From assembly GCA_946186205.1 (NCBI GenBank), contig CAMHMH010000001.1:1-64000 (forward strand): a DNA stretch of 64,000 nt, given 5' to 3'. Both the position numbers and the translations under genes were made by a program. This document shows, piece after piece, positions 16,676 through 26,227 of this stretch. Position 1 is the stretch's first letter, and every line of letters begins with the position of its first letter. The notes under the pieces were generated by a model. That model had not been told where the DNA came from, did no database searches, and saw nothing but the letters and a program-made list of their open reading frames with translations. This DNA comes from an uncultured Fretibacterium sp. Its GTDB lineage: Bacteria > Synergistota > Synergistia > Synergistales > Aminobacteriaceae.

Positions 16676-17583
16676 TAGTTACGGTTCTTCTTGCACTCGT
16701 GGTAGATCCTCATTACGGCTTCCACGAGTTTATATACATCTGGCTTCAGCACGTGCGTTATCTTCAGCTTCTCCGCTCGGTCTAATAACTCCTTCACCAT
16801 TATCGACGAAAACAATATCACTGGCATGTTCTCCGTTCGCAAGTCATTCCTCAACGTCTCTACTAGACTCAGACCATCAAGCAACGGCATCTCTATATCT
16901 GACACTAGCAAGTCAAAATTCTCCCCCTGGTCAAGCAACAACTTCCGAGCCTCGACTCCGTCCTTCACTGGGTAAATGCTCGTGAACCCGGACTGCTTCA
17001 ACACGTCGCACGTCTGCTGTCTCAACAATGGCGAGTCGTCTGCTACAAGTATATGAAAGTCCTCAACATGCCCGATCTGTCTGTGATACGTTTCCAGCTT
17101 GCTCTGGTCAAACATGTGTTCTGCTACCGCTGGCGCAGTCTCCTGTATTATTGCCTCGTAGTCTAGAAGCAATATATTCCTCTCGTCCCTCTTGATGATA
17201 TACAGTACCCACTTCAATGAAACTCCTCGCATCTTCGACGAGTCTAAATCTTCGGCGTTCACTTGTCTTATGCGTTCTACTCCATCAACTAGAAATCCTA
17301 ACTTGATGTCATTGAACTCAACAACCATTACTTTTGTGTTCGCCATCGGCACGGTTGAATTTATGCCTAAGAATATACGAAGGTCTATCAGCGGAAGAAG
17401 TGCATCACGCAATGTAGTTATGCCGACAAAAGCAGGCGTTTTAGTAGGAACAGGACGACACCCGGTCCATCGCAGAATTTCGCGTGTCTTGTTTACGTTT
17501 ATAGCAAATGCGTCCTTGCCTAACGTGAATACTACTACTTCCCATTTTTTGCTAGCCGCTTCAACGTTTCGTTTCTCTTCCAT
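16672..17583 (-). CDS. CheV-like chemotaxis protein (CheW domain plus receiver)
   Basis: Scaffold for chemoreceptor signalling in the cytoplasm. Residues ~10-150 form a CheW domain (VVFTLGKDAFAINV, then GCRPVPTKTPAFVGI). Residues ~175-300 form a receiver domain: acidic pair ADDSPLLRQQ, phospho-acceptor Asp in LLVSDIEMPLLDGLS, Ser/Thr in ILFSSIM and Lys in HVLKPDVYKL. 303 residues is normal for CheV. Its stop overlaps that of the prepilin-like gene by 4 nt. No cheA, receptor or flagellar gene is in the window. Confidence 0.9.
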   Translation of the reverse strand: MEEKRNVEAASKKWEVVVFTLGKDAFAINVNKTREILRWTGCRPVPTKTPAFVGITTLRDALLPLIDLRIFLGINSTVPMANTKVMVVEFNDIKLGFLVDGVERIRQVNAEDLDSSKMRGVSLKWVLYIIKRDERNILLLDYEAIIQETAPAVAEHMFDQSKLETYHRQIGHVEDFHILVADDSPLLRQQTCDVLKQSGFTSIYPVKDGVEARKLLLDQGENFDLLVSDIEMPLLDGLSLVETLRNDLRTENMPVILFSSIMVKELLDRAEKLKITHVLKPDVYKLVEAVMRIYHECKKNRNY

Positions 17584-17697
17584 TGTGTGAGACTTCCTCT
17601 CTTTGATTGTGAACGTTTGAATTATAGCTTACTTTTTTGTTTTACAGGCTATAATTACTTTGTTGATTTTATCCCATTAAAGAAAGGATTGTTTATT

Positions 17698-20600
17698 TTG
17701 AGCAGGACACAAAGATTTTTCTTGCTTGTCTTGGTGTTAATGCTTACGGTTTCGACGGCGTTCGCGGCTTCTTCACGTCAGACAACGCCGAGAGGAGTCC
17801 GCAGCTTTTCACCTTCAGGAACAGTGCCCGAAAATGTTTCATTCAGAGTCGTATTCACGTCCTCAATGGTAACACTCGCAAACATCGGAAAAACTATCAC
17901 ACCCGAAAATACATTGTTCCCCTTCTCAGTAAATCCTCCCTTGCAGATCACAGGACAATGGCAGAACGACAAAATTTTTACAGCCCGCTTGCTTTCACCC
18001 CTGAGAAATGCAACAACTTACACAGCATCATTGCGCGATAACCTTAAAGACATACACGGAAATCCAATCGGACCCGGAAAATTCATGTTTCAGACTGAGG
18101 GATTATCACCCGCTGACATCCGCGCTTCAATGGGCAAAGACGAAAACGCTCACTTCACACTGACATTCAACATGAAGGTTGACCCCGCAAGGCTAAAAGG
18201 CTTCATGAATATCCTCGACGCAGAAGGAAAAGAATTATCCTACACAATAAACAGCGCATTACCCTCAAGAACAATAAGAGCTTCAGTGCCGTCGAAAAAA
18301 ATACCTTCACGACAAAGATTCACCGTAAAAATTTCAGCAGGCCTAAAATCCGGCGAGGGCGATTTAGGTATTGACCACGACATTACAGAAAGCGTAATTC
18401 TTGACCCCGTTCTAATGGTTCAGGAACTCAGAGCAGATAATGAGAATACAATACAAACGACACTGAATTTCGGAGTAGATCCTGATACGGTGAAAAAGTT
18501 TGTAGAGATAGAACCCCCCGTAAGCAATGCAGTTTTTGAGTCAGGCTGGAGCGATGAGATTATGAGAATACGTTCATCAAGTTTCAAGCCCCGCTCGCGT
18601 TTCGTGATAACATTCAAGAAGGGCTTCCCCTCAAAGAGCGGTATAGTCCTCAAGGAAGACTTCAAGCAGGCCGTAATTATGCCAGACCTTGACCCAGAGA
18701 TTACACTTCCTTCAGCAGGAACTTACTTAGCCCCGCTTGAGAAAGGATTGATACCCGTCGAGCTTCTGAACGTACCGAAACTTCAGATTGACTTGTGGAG
18801 AATGTACGAGAGCAACATACCCTACATCATCAATGAAGAGTATGAATACTTTGACAAGGACATAGCCAGGCGGGTATTCACGAAAGAAATTCCGCTGAAC
18901 TTGCCGCTGAATGAACGAGTACGCAGAAGCATTCCCGTTGACGAAATGACATCAGGCGACAGAGGATTATTCCTTTTGACGGTGAGGAACGCCAATTCAG
19001 AGTGGTGGGACGAATCACAGCAGATGATAAGCCTATCAGACTTTGGAATCACCGCAAGAATGTGGGAAGATGCCGCGCTAGTTTGGGTAAACAGTCTCAC
19101 AACAGCTCAGACCGTAAGCGACGCGAAAGTCCGAATATTTTCCGACAAGAAGCAATTGCTCGCAGAAGGACGCACGAATGACGGCGGAGTGTTTTACTAC
19201 GAGCTTCCAGACGGAAAAACGTGGGAGAATGACAACAAACCCGCTGTCGCTGTCGTCTCAAAAGGAAATGACCTGACATATATCCATCTCACAAGAAACT
19301 TGCTTAACCGTGAAATTTTCGAGACTTCCGGCCGCGACTGGCTCAAATCAGGCTATGACGGAGCAATATTTTCACCACGAGACATTTACAGGACGGGAGA
19401 AAATGCACCCTTCAAGATCATCGTCAGGAATTTTGACAACACAACCCCCGAATCATTCCCCGTTCTTTTCATCGTCAAAGATACTTTAGGCCGAAAGGTT
19501 AAGCAGGAAGCCGTAACTCTCAACGCAAAAGGAAGCGCAGTAGCAAACTTACAGCTTCCAGGAAACGCCCTCACAGGCACATGGTCAGCATATGCGGCAA
19601 TACCCGGCCATGAGAAAAAGCCTATAGCATCGTACAAGTTTCACGTTGAAGACTTCGCACCTCCGCGCATTGAAGTCAGCATGAACACTCACAGACCGTA
19701 TTTGATTCACGGTGATACATTCACGGCGGATATTTACGCGAAATGGCTTTTCGGTGTTGACGGTGCGGATCTTCCGTTAAAAGTTTCGTGGCGTGCTACT
19801 GAGGGTTCATTCAGGCCGACACAAGACAGATGGAAGGGCTACAATTTCGGCGACCCTTCAAGGAAATTTGCGACTCAAGAAGGAGAATTTGACGAGGAAA
19901 GGCTCGACAATTTCGGAAAAGGACGCGCAACCCTCGAACTTAATGACAACTGGGAAGCACCCACTATCATAAACCTTACATTACGCGCTGAGGTCATGGA
20001 GGACTCTGGCAGGTGGGTAAACACATCGATAACACGTCCGTATTTCACAGCCCCGTGGCTTTTGGGAATCGCTCCGGCAAATGAGAATTTCGGCGTAAGA
20101 AGCAATATCGCCTTCAAGGTAGCGGGCATCACACCGAATGAAGAACCCGCCAATCCCGGCGAGCTTAATGCGGAATTGCTCAAAGTAACATGGAACTATA
20201 ACATTGTCGAGATTGACGGTCATAAACGCTGGCAGTCAACAGAAGAGCTTCAGCAGGTTGACGAGAAGAAACTGACGCTCAAAAACGGACTCGGTGAGGT
20301 CTCATTCAGGCCCGAAAGTTACGGCAGCTACATGGTGAAGATTTCCGACAGCAACGACAACGCAAGAGCGGTTTACAGGTTCTACGCTTCAGACCCAAGC
20401 TCATCCGGCGCAGGCTCTCAGTTAATCGACCGTGTAGAAATCATCCCCGACAAAGACACTTACAGGCTCGGTGAAACAGCACACGTCAAAATCAAAGCTC
20501 CTTTTGGCGGACTAATGATGATTACGGTTGAAGGCGCAAAATTAATCTCACGAAACGTCCGCAAGATTGACAGCCCCGAATTTACGTATGACATTCCTAT

Positions 20601-23049
20601 AGTGCAGGACATGAGGCCAAATGTATGGCTTTCAGCGTGGCTCGTTCGTCCCGTTGAAGGCTCTGACGCAAAGCAATGGGCTTCTCACCGCGCAATAGGT
20701 CTCGCAAGAATAAAAACGGACCTCTCAGATTACCGCATAAGTGTCGGCATAAACGCTCCCAAAAAAGTAGAGCCGTCAGCAAAACTCCCCGTAACAATAA
20801 CCCTAAAAGGTGCAAGCGCGATGATTAGTGCAAACGCTGATGTCTCAATCGCACTTGTTGATGACGGTGTATTAGGCATGACAAAGTACAAAGTGCCAGA
20901 CCTCCTGACTCACTTCTGGGGAATGAAGAAACTCAACTCGGAAGGCTTTGACATGTACGACCAGTTAATCCCCGTTGAGGACAGAGCGACAGAGATACTT
21001 CATCCGGGCGGCGACGGAGGAATGGACGCATTTGCGCTTGACGGAAATATTCAGCGTTTCAAGATTCTTTCACTGTTTGAGGGAGTTCTTTATCCTGATG
21101 AGCGCGGAGTGATTCAGACTGAGCTTGATTTGCCGGAGTCATCAACACGAGGAAGGCTGTTTGTTGTAGCGGCTTCGGGACGTAGTTTCGGATGTGGTGA
21201 AACAACGATAGAGATTGCGCGTGATATTGTTACGGAAGCAGGGTTGCCAAGGTTCGCAGCACCGGGGGACTCATTCACGATTCCTGTGTCAGTCTTCAAC
21301 ACTTCAAACGAAAACAGAGACGTGAAAATCAGCCTTGTACCTGTAGGATTAATGCTCGACAAGTCATTCACTGACCTGAAAATTTCCGCAGGGTCAAAAT
21401 CTTCATTCACGGCAACCGCAAAAGCACTCGGAGGAGCTGACAAGGCAGTCTTAAGCGTCATAACATCGTGGAACGAGAACGGCGCGGAGAAGTCATTCAC
21501 TCAGGAAATTGAGATGCCAGTCCGTCCCGCATGGCCGACAGTAACATCAGCAGGAACAGGAACATTCAACGAGGGAAAAACTCAGATTGATATACCGTTC
21601 AGCAAATTCAGCGGGAAAATAACAGGCTCATTAACGCTCGGTGCTACTCCTGCCATAAACGCTTCACAGGCCGTTGACTTCCTCAGCAAATACCCTCATG
21701 GATGTTTGGAGCAGACTATTTCATGCGCATGGCCTTTCCTCACAGTAAGAGACGCGGCCGCCGAATTAGATCCCTTGTTGCTGAATGATGAGGAAATACG
21801 CATAAGGGCAGAAAGCGCGATAACCCGAATACAGTCAATGCAGCTGTATAACGGCTCGTTCGCAATGTGGCCGGGAACGACTCAGACATACAACTGGGGC
21901 AGTGTATACGCGGCTCACTTCCTTTTGAGCGCAAAGAACGCGGGAATAAATTACCCTGAAGAAATGCTGACGGGAGTTATGAACTGGATGAGGGAGTTCC
22001 TTGCTTCAAATCCAAGCTATGAATACGAGGGCGCAGAGAAAGACGACATGACAGCAAAAGCATACGCGGTTTACGTACTTGCGCTTTCAGGTGAAAAGCC
22101 GTTAGGATGGATTGAGTATCTCCGAGAGAATGAAGACAGCCTTCACCAGTCAGGGAGAATATATCTTGCAGGAGCGCAGGCAGTTGTTGACGGAAGAGCC
22201 GACGCACTTCGCAATCTCAACATCGGAAAACGCACGGGCTATTCAGGGATGACTCTTGAGTCTGACGCTCGAAACACAGCAATACTCCTCTCAATGTGGC
22301 TTGACACAGAGCCTTCAGCACCAGAGGTAACCGAGCTTGCATTGAGACTAGCGGGCATGAAGTGGTACAGCACTCAGGATAATTCGTCGGCAATCGTAGC
22401 TTTGTCGCGCTATAACGTCGAGGCGGCCGGGGCAAAGAGCGATATTTCAGCCAGCGTAAACACAGAGACTTCAGACAAACCATTGCTCACGTGGAAGACC
22501 GGTGAAAGCTCATCAGCCATCAACGTTGACCAGTTACCGAAAGACGCAAATATTCTCATCGAGGCAAACGGACAAGGGCAGGGCTGTTACTCGTGGAGCA
22601 TAACAGGAGTCCCGACATCTAGTCCCAAGCCTGAGCGACGAAACGTCAACATAGAATGCTCATACTATGACGAGGACGGAAATACTGTAGACTTCACAAG
22701 GACGATTGAGCACGGCAAAATTATTCGCGTAGTACTCAGCGTGAAGCCATCAATGACAGTAAACAATCTCGCTTTGAGTTACTTGCTTCCGTCAGGTTTT
22801 GAGCTTGAGAATCCGAGACTCAATGACGGTCAGGAAGACTCAGACTCATACACTGGAGTTGTGAGTGATATACGTGATGACAGAATAGTTTTGTTCTTTG
22901 GGAGATTGTCGGGTGAAAGGTCTTACGGTTTCAGCATGAGAGCAGTAACACGCGGCACGTTCAAAGTTCCTCAGATAAGCGCGATGGGAATGTATGACCC
23001 CTCAATACGCTTCACAGGAAATATTCAGCGCGATGTAACAATAAGGTAA
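17698..23049 (+). CDS. Alpha-2-macroglobulin family protein, exported
   Basis: Giant periplasmic protease trap of about 1,784 residues. A signal peptide (FFLLVLVLMLTVSTAFA) starts it; there is no lipobox, unlike E. coli YfhM. N-terminal Ig-like/MG domains are followed by the bait region and, at about residue 1340, the thioester motif in YPHGCLEQTISCAW. The alpha/alpha toroid and receptor-binding-like domain complete the chain. TTG 17698 is chosen: it begins directly before the signal peptide and lies about 10 nt after AAAGGA; the track start adds 37 unlikely residues. Bacterial homologues are often paired with pbpC (PBP1c); no pbpC lies here. Confidence 0.92.
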   Translation: MSRTQRFFLLVLVLMLTVSTAFAASSRQTTPRGVRSFSPSGTVPENVSFRVVFTSSMVTLANIGKTITPENTLFPFSVNPPLQITGQWQNDKIFTARLLSPLRNATTYTASLRDNLKDIHGNPIGPGKFMFQTEGLSPADIRASMGKDENAHFTLTFNMKVDPARLKGFMNILDAEGKELSYTINSALPSRTIRASVPSKKIPSRQRFTVKISAGLKSGEGDLGIDHDITESVILDPVLMVQELRADNENTIQTTLNFGVDPDTVKKFVEIEPPVSNAVFESGWSDEIMRIRSSSFKPRSRFVITFKKGFPSKSGIVLKEDFKQAVIMPDLDPEITLPSAGTYLAPLEKGLIPVELLNVPKLQIDLWRMYESNIPYIINEEYEYFDKDIARRVFTKEIPLNLPLNERVRRSIPVDEMTSGDRGLFLLTVRNANSEWWDESQQMISLSDFGITARMWEDAALVWVNSLTTAQTVSDAKVRIFSDKKQLLAEGRTNDGGVFYYELPDGKTWENDNKPAVAVVSKGNDLTYIHLTRNLLNREIFETSGRDWLKSGYDGAIFSPRDIYRTGENAPFKIIVRNFDNTTPESFPVLFIVKDTLGRKVKQEAVTLNAKGSAVANLQLPGNALTGTWSAYAAIPGHEKKPIASYKFHVEDFAPPRIEVSMNTHRPYLIHGDTFTADIYAKWLFGVDGADLPLKVSWRATEGSFRPTQDRWKGYNFGDPSRKFATQEGEFDEERLDNFGKGRATLELNDNWEAPTIINLTLRAEVMEDSGRWVNTSITRPYFTAPWLLGIAPANENFGVRSNIAFKVAGITPNEEPANPGELNAELLKVTWNYNIVEIDGHKRWQSTEELQQVDEKKLTLKNGLGEVSFRPESYGSYMVKISDSNDNARAVYRFYASDPSSSGAGSQLIDRVEIIPDKDTYRLGETAHVKIKAPFGGLMMITVEGAKLISRNVRKIDSPEFTYDIPIVQDMRPNVWLSAWLVRPVEGSDAKQWASHRAIGLARIKTDLSDYRISVGINAPKKVEPSAKLPVTITLKGASAMISANADVSIALVDDGVLGMTKYKVPDLLTHFWGMKKLNSEGFDMYDQLIPVEDRATEILHPGGDGGMDAFALDGNIQRFKILSLFEGVLYPDERGVIQTELDLPESSTRGRLFVVAASGRSFGCGETTIEIARDIVTEAGLPRFAAPGDSFTIPVSVFNTSNENRDVKISLVPVGLMLDKSFTDLKISAGSKSSFTATAKALGGADKAVLSVITSWNENGAEKSFTQEIEMPVRPAWPTVTSAGTGTFNEGKTQIDIPFSKFSGKITGSLTLGATPAINASQAVDFLSKYPHGCLEQTISCAWPFLTVRDAAAELDPLLLNDEEIRIRAESAITRIQSMQLYNGSFAMWPGTTQTYNWGSVYAAHFLLSAKNAGINYPEEMLTGVMNWMREFLASNPSYEYEGAEKDDMTAKAYAVYVLALSGEKPLGWIEYLRENEDSLHQSGRIYLAGAQAVVDGRADALRNLNIGKRTGYSGMTLESDARNTAILLSMWLDTEPSAPEVTELALRLAGMKWYSTQDNSSAIVALSRYNVEAAGAKSDISASVNTETSDKPLLTWKTGESSSAINVDQLPKDANILIEANGQGQGCYSWSITGVPTSSPKPERRNVNIECSYYDEDGNTVDFTRTIEHGKIIRVVLSVKPSMTVNNLALSYLLPSGFELENPRLNDGQEDSDSYTGVVSDIRDDRIVLFFGRLSGERSYGFSMRAVTRGTFKVPQISAMGMYDPSIRFTGNIQRDVTIR

Positions 23050-23063
23050 CAGGAAAATATTTG

Positions 23064-23096
23064 TCCCCTCTGTTCAAAGCAGGGGGGATTTTTTTA
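23064..23096. terminator. Terminator of the alpha-2-macroglobulin gene
   Basis: CCCCTCTG pairs with CAGGGGGG (one T-G) around a 7-nt loop, followed by ATTTTTTT. The U-tract overlaps the stop codon of the converging minus-strand gene. Confidence 0.85.
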
Positions 23097-23876
23097 CCGC
23101 AATAACGAGAGAATAATATTAATGACAAGAAGGACAGCGCATGACCCGGACAATAACGCCGTAAGTTTCAGGAGCTTTGAATCATATCCGCCGCGTGATT
23201 TTGATGACTCATGTTCGCCGCCTAATGCCCCGGAGATTTCCTCTTGCGCCGCTTCTCTCACCTCATGAATCAAAGCCGTGTTGTTCTCCTCAATCATAGC
23301 TGAGATTTCCCGCGACAATTCCGAAAGCGCAGTGCTGTGTGATTTGCTTTCTGCTTTGATTAGTCCCTCTATGCCTGCGAGAGCTTCAGAGTCAATTGAC
23401 GGCCTTAGAATTTCCGGGATATTTGCCGCTTCATTCTCGTGATTCTGCGCGTAAGTCTCAAAGAATGCTTTTATCCCCTGCGTGAGAGTGTCAATTCTCT
23501 TCGACATTTCGTCAAGCTCCGTCATTATTGGCTCATTGTCATACGTGATATTTTCTTGTGGCTTTGTGCTTACTGCTGACTGCAAAATTTCTGGCAGGCG
23601 GTCAAGAGATTTTCTGAGCGATGAGATTTCCTCAAGAACATTTCCGATAGACTGCATAATCATGCTCCTTCCCGCGCGAGAGTCATCAATCTCCGAACGC
23701 AGAGCCTTCACGATTTCGGAGCGCAAATCCTGGGCTGTTCTGTTAATTCTTTCAGCAGCTCCTGCGAAATCAACGGAAGGAATAGCGGAGGCAAGAGACT
23801 TTGAGAGGCTAGGAAGAATCATAGCAGAAAGTTCTGACACTAAACGGGCAGTAGTAGGGTCTAAATCATCGGGCAT
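23094..23876 (-). CDS. Coiled-coil protein with C-terminal membrane anchor
   Basis: About 260 residues of mostly charged helix (for example LDEMSKRIDTLTQGIKAFFE) with one C-terminal TM helix (LLSGSCAVLLVINIILSLL). The track start at 24023 would run 82 nt into hemC on the other strand and add a TM-like segment. ATG 23876, with GGAG upstream, avoids this and is preferred. No enzyme motif. The arrangement resembles a tail-anchored cytoplasmic coiled coil, as in some receptor-like or division-related proteins. Function unknown. Confidence 0.6.
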   Translation of the reverse strand: MPDDLDPTTARLVSELSAMILPSLSKSLASAIPSVDFAGAAERINRTAQDLRSEIVKALRSEIDDSRAGRSMIMQSIGNVLEEISSLRKSLDRLPEILQSAVSTKPQENITYDNEPIMTELDEMSKRIDTLTQGIKAFFETYAQNHENEAANIPEILRPSIDSEALAGIEGLIKAESKSHSTALSELSREISAMIEENNTALIHEVREAAQEEISGALGGEHESSKSRGGYDSKLLKLTALLSGSCAVLLVINIILSLLR

Positions 23877-23941
23877 GGTAAAATTTTCAGCTCCAGTTAA
23901 AATTTTGTGATGAAACAAGTATATATCATGAAGGTGAAAAT

Positions 23942-24796
23942 TTGCGTATAAGAATAGGCACAAGGCCAAGTCCGTTAGCATTAGCCCAAGCGAAAATAAT
24001 TGCTGACGGGATAAGAACTTCATGGCCTGACGCAGAAATAATCACAATACCTATAAGGACATCGGGAGACAAGAACATGTCCCCTTTCACGACAGACCCT
24101 CGGGGGATAAAAGGATTGTTTACCAGAGAGATCGAAAAAGGGTTACAATTGGGAGAAATAGACATAGCGGTGCACAGCCTGAAGGATTTGCCTGTGAACA
24201 TGAGTCCCGATTTGCCGATAGTAGCATATTCACGGAGGGGAAATCCTTTTGACGCACTAATCACGAACGCGTCGTGCGGAAAAGTCATAGGCTCGTCATC
24301 ACTGAGAAGGCGTTTGCAGATTGCGAGGTTATATCCTGCCATGAAGGTTGTACCAGTACGGGGCAATGTAGGAACGAGGCTCAAGAAACTTGATGATGGA
24401 GAAATTGACGGTCTTGTACTTGCGGCATGCGGTCTTCAGAGGCTTGGCCTAACAGGTAGGATAGCCCGTATATTTACGGCAGATGAGATAATGCCATCAG
24501 CGTGCCAGGGTATTATAGCGTGCCAGGGCAGAGCTGGTGAAGATTATTCGTATCTATCGTGCGTTGATGATGATATTTCGAGGGACTGTGCGACTGCTGA
24601 GAGGAGTTTTTCGCGTTGTATAGGAGCGGGCTGCAACATTCCTGCTGGTGCATATGCTGAGATTCACGGGGATATGATTACACTTAAGGGATTGTATATT
24701 GATGACGCGGGTAACTTCCTCAAAGGAACGATTTCGGGACATCGGAAAGATTCTGAGACACTTGGAGTGAGATTAGCGGAGATGATACTGGGATGA
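23942..24796 (+). CDS. hemC: Hydroxymethylbilane synthase (porphobilinogen deaminase)
   Basis: Joins four porphobilinogens into hydroxymethylbilane. Family signatures: RIGTRPSPLALAQA at the N-terminus, HSLKDLP, SSSLRRRLQI, VRGNVGTRL and the dipyrromethane-cofactor Cys in GAGCNIPAGAYA. At 284 residues it is slightly short. The start is TTG 23942 (AAGGTG upstream). It overlaps the cobA-hemD gene by 4 nt (ATGA). No hemA, hemL or hemB is in the window, so this two-gene unit covers only the bilane-to-precorrin step. Confidence 0.93.
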   Translation: MRIRIGTRPSPLALAQAKIIADGIRTSWPDAEIITIPIRTSGDKNMSPFTTDPRGIKGLFTREIEKGLQLGEIDIAVHSLKDLPVNMSPDLPIVAYSRRGNPFDALITNASCGKVIGSSSLRRRLQIARLYPAMKVVPVRGNVGTRLKKLDDGEIDGLVLAACGLQRLGLTGRIARIFTADEIMPSACQGIIACQGRAGEDYSYLSCVDDDISRDCATAERSFSRCIGAGCNIPAGAYAEIHGDMITLKGLYIDDAGNFLKGTISGHRKDSETLGVRLAEMILG

Positions 24797-26199
24797 CGGG
24801 GAAAATATATCTTGTCGGTTCAGGGCCTGGCGATTCGGGACTGATGACACTGCGAGGGCTTGAGGTGCTTCGGCGCGCTGAGTGTGTGATATATGATCAT
24901 CTTGTGGGCGAGGGGATTACAGCAATGATTCCTGAGAACGCAGAAATGATTGACGCGGGGAAATTTTCGGGACATCATAAACTTTCACAGAATGAAATCG
25001 AGTCGGCCATGATAGACCGTGCATTGTCAGGAAGAATTGTAGTTCGTCTCAAAGGAGGAGACCCGTATATATTCGGTCGCGGAGGAGAAGAGGCAGAAGC
25101 GATTATTCGTGCGGGAATAGATTTTGAGGTTGTCCCGGGCGTAACGTCAGCTTCAAGCGTACCTGCCTATGCTGGGATTCCGGCGACGCACAGGGATTTC
25201 TGCTCAGGAGTCAACATCTTCACGGCTCACGACAAGAACGGAAGTATACCCGGCATCACTGAGTCAACGTCAATATTCTTGATGGGTGTGAACAATTCAG
25301 AGTCATTGCAGAGGAAACTTCTTGAGACTATGAGTCCTGACACGCCTTGCGCTATAATTGAGAATGGAACTACATCAAGGCAGCGGGTCATACGCACAAA
25401 ACTTTCGGGGCTTCATGAGTCAGTCGTCAGCAAAAATATCAATCCTCCCGCCATAATTGTTGTTGGGAATGTGGCGACTCTCAATCTTGACTGGCGCAAA
25501 AATCTTCCTTTAGCCGGCAAAAGAATCATCATCACGCGCCCTGAAGGAAGGTCAGAAAGATTAGCGTCAAGACTTCACGACATGGGAGCAGAGATAATCT
25601 TAATGCCGACGATAAAGACCCGGACTCTTCACGGCTCAATCGACAATGTTAATTTATCCGGCTATGATTGGGCAGGATTTACGAGTGTTACGGGGGTTAA
25701 AGCACTCTTTGAGCTTTTGTGCGAGTCAGGGCGGGACATACGCGAGCTTGACGCTAAAATTGCGGCGATAGGTTCAGCGACAAAAGAGGCTCTAAATTCT
25801 CACGGGCTTAAGGTTGACTATGTGCCAGAAGTTTTTGACGGTCATCACATGGCCGTGGGCTTGTCGAAAATTGGGGGAAAAATTTTGATGTTCCGCGCTG
25901 AAAACGGGACTCCCGAAATTGATTCAGTCTTCATGAATTGCGGAATTGATTTCACGAATGTTTGTATTTACCGTGCTGATTATGTAAAATTGTCTCACGT
26001 TCCAGAATTTGCAGACATAATAATATTCACATCGTCTTCAACTGTGCGGGGATTTTCCGCGAGTACTGACAAATTGCGCGAGTCATTAGCGGTATGCATA
26101 GGTAGTCAGACGGCGGACGAAGCAATGAAGGCGGGATTTTCACGTGTAAAGATTGCGGAACAGGCTGATATTGATTCGCTAGTGAAAGCCTGTACGTGA
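24793..26199 (+). CDS. Uroporphyrinogen-III C-methyltransferase / uroporphyrinogen-III synthase fusion
   Basis: Two enzymes in one 468-residue chain. Residues ~1-240 are a SUMT (CobA-type) domain: VGSGPGDSGLMTLRG, VVRLKGGDPYIFGRGGEEA and the VPGVTSASSVPAYAGIP substrate loop. Residues ~245-468 are HemD-like (GKRIIITRPEGRSERLASRL). Together they turn hydroxymethylbilane into precorrin-2, the branch to sirohaem and cobalamin. The fusion is common in Firmicutes, Synergistota and others. Translationally coupled to hemC. Confidence 0.92.
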   Translation: MTGKIYLVGSGPGDSGLMTLRGLEVLRRAECVIYDHLVGEGITAMIPENAEMIDAGKFSGHHKLSQNEIESAMIDRALSGRIVVRLKGGDPYIFGRGGEEAEAIIRAGIDFEVVPGVTSASSVPAYAGIPATHRDFCSGVNIFTAHDKNGSIPGITESTSIFLMGVNNSESLQRKLLETMSPDTPCAIIENGTTSRQRVIRTKLSGLHESVVSKNINPPAIIVVGNVATLNLDWRKNLPLAGKRIIITRPEGRSERLASRLHDMGAEIILMPTIKTRTLHGSIDNVNLSGYDWAGFTSVTGVKALFELLCESGRDIRELDAKIAAIGSATKEALNSHGLKVDYVPEVFDGHHMAVGLSKIGGKILMFRAENGTPEIDSVFMNCGIDFTNVCIYRADYVKLSHVPEFADIIIFTSSSTVRGFSASTDKLRESLAVCIGSQTADEAMKAGFSRVKIAEQADIDSLVKACT

Positions 26200-26227
26200 T
26201 GAATATATTTTGCGGAGGTAATATTTC

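Noticed and set aside
17192-17590. 132-residue plus-strand ORF
   Set aside because: Antisense to cheV, whose CheW and receiver motifs are intact.
19875-20183. 102-residue minus-strand ORF
   Set aside because: Antisense shadow within the alpha-2-macroglobulin gene.
23482-23910. 142-residue plus-strand ORF
   Set aside because: Antisense shadow of the coiled-coil gene; low-complexity Ser-rich translation and no SD.
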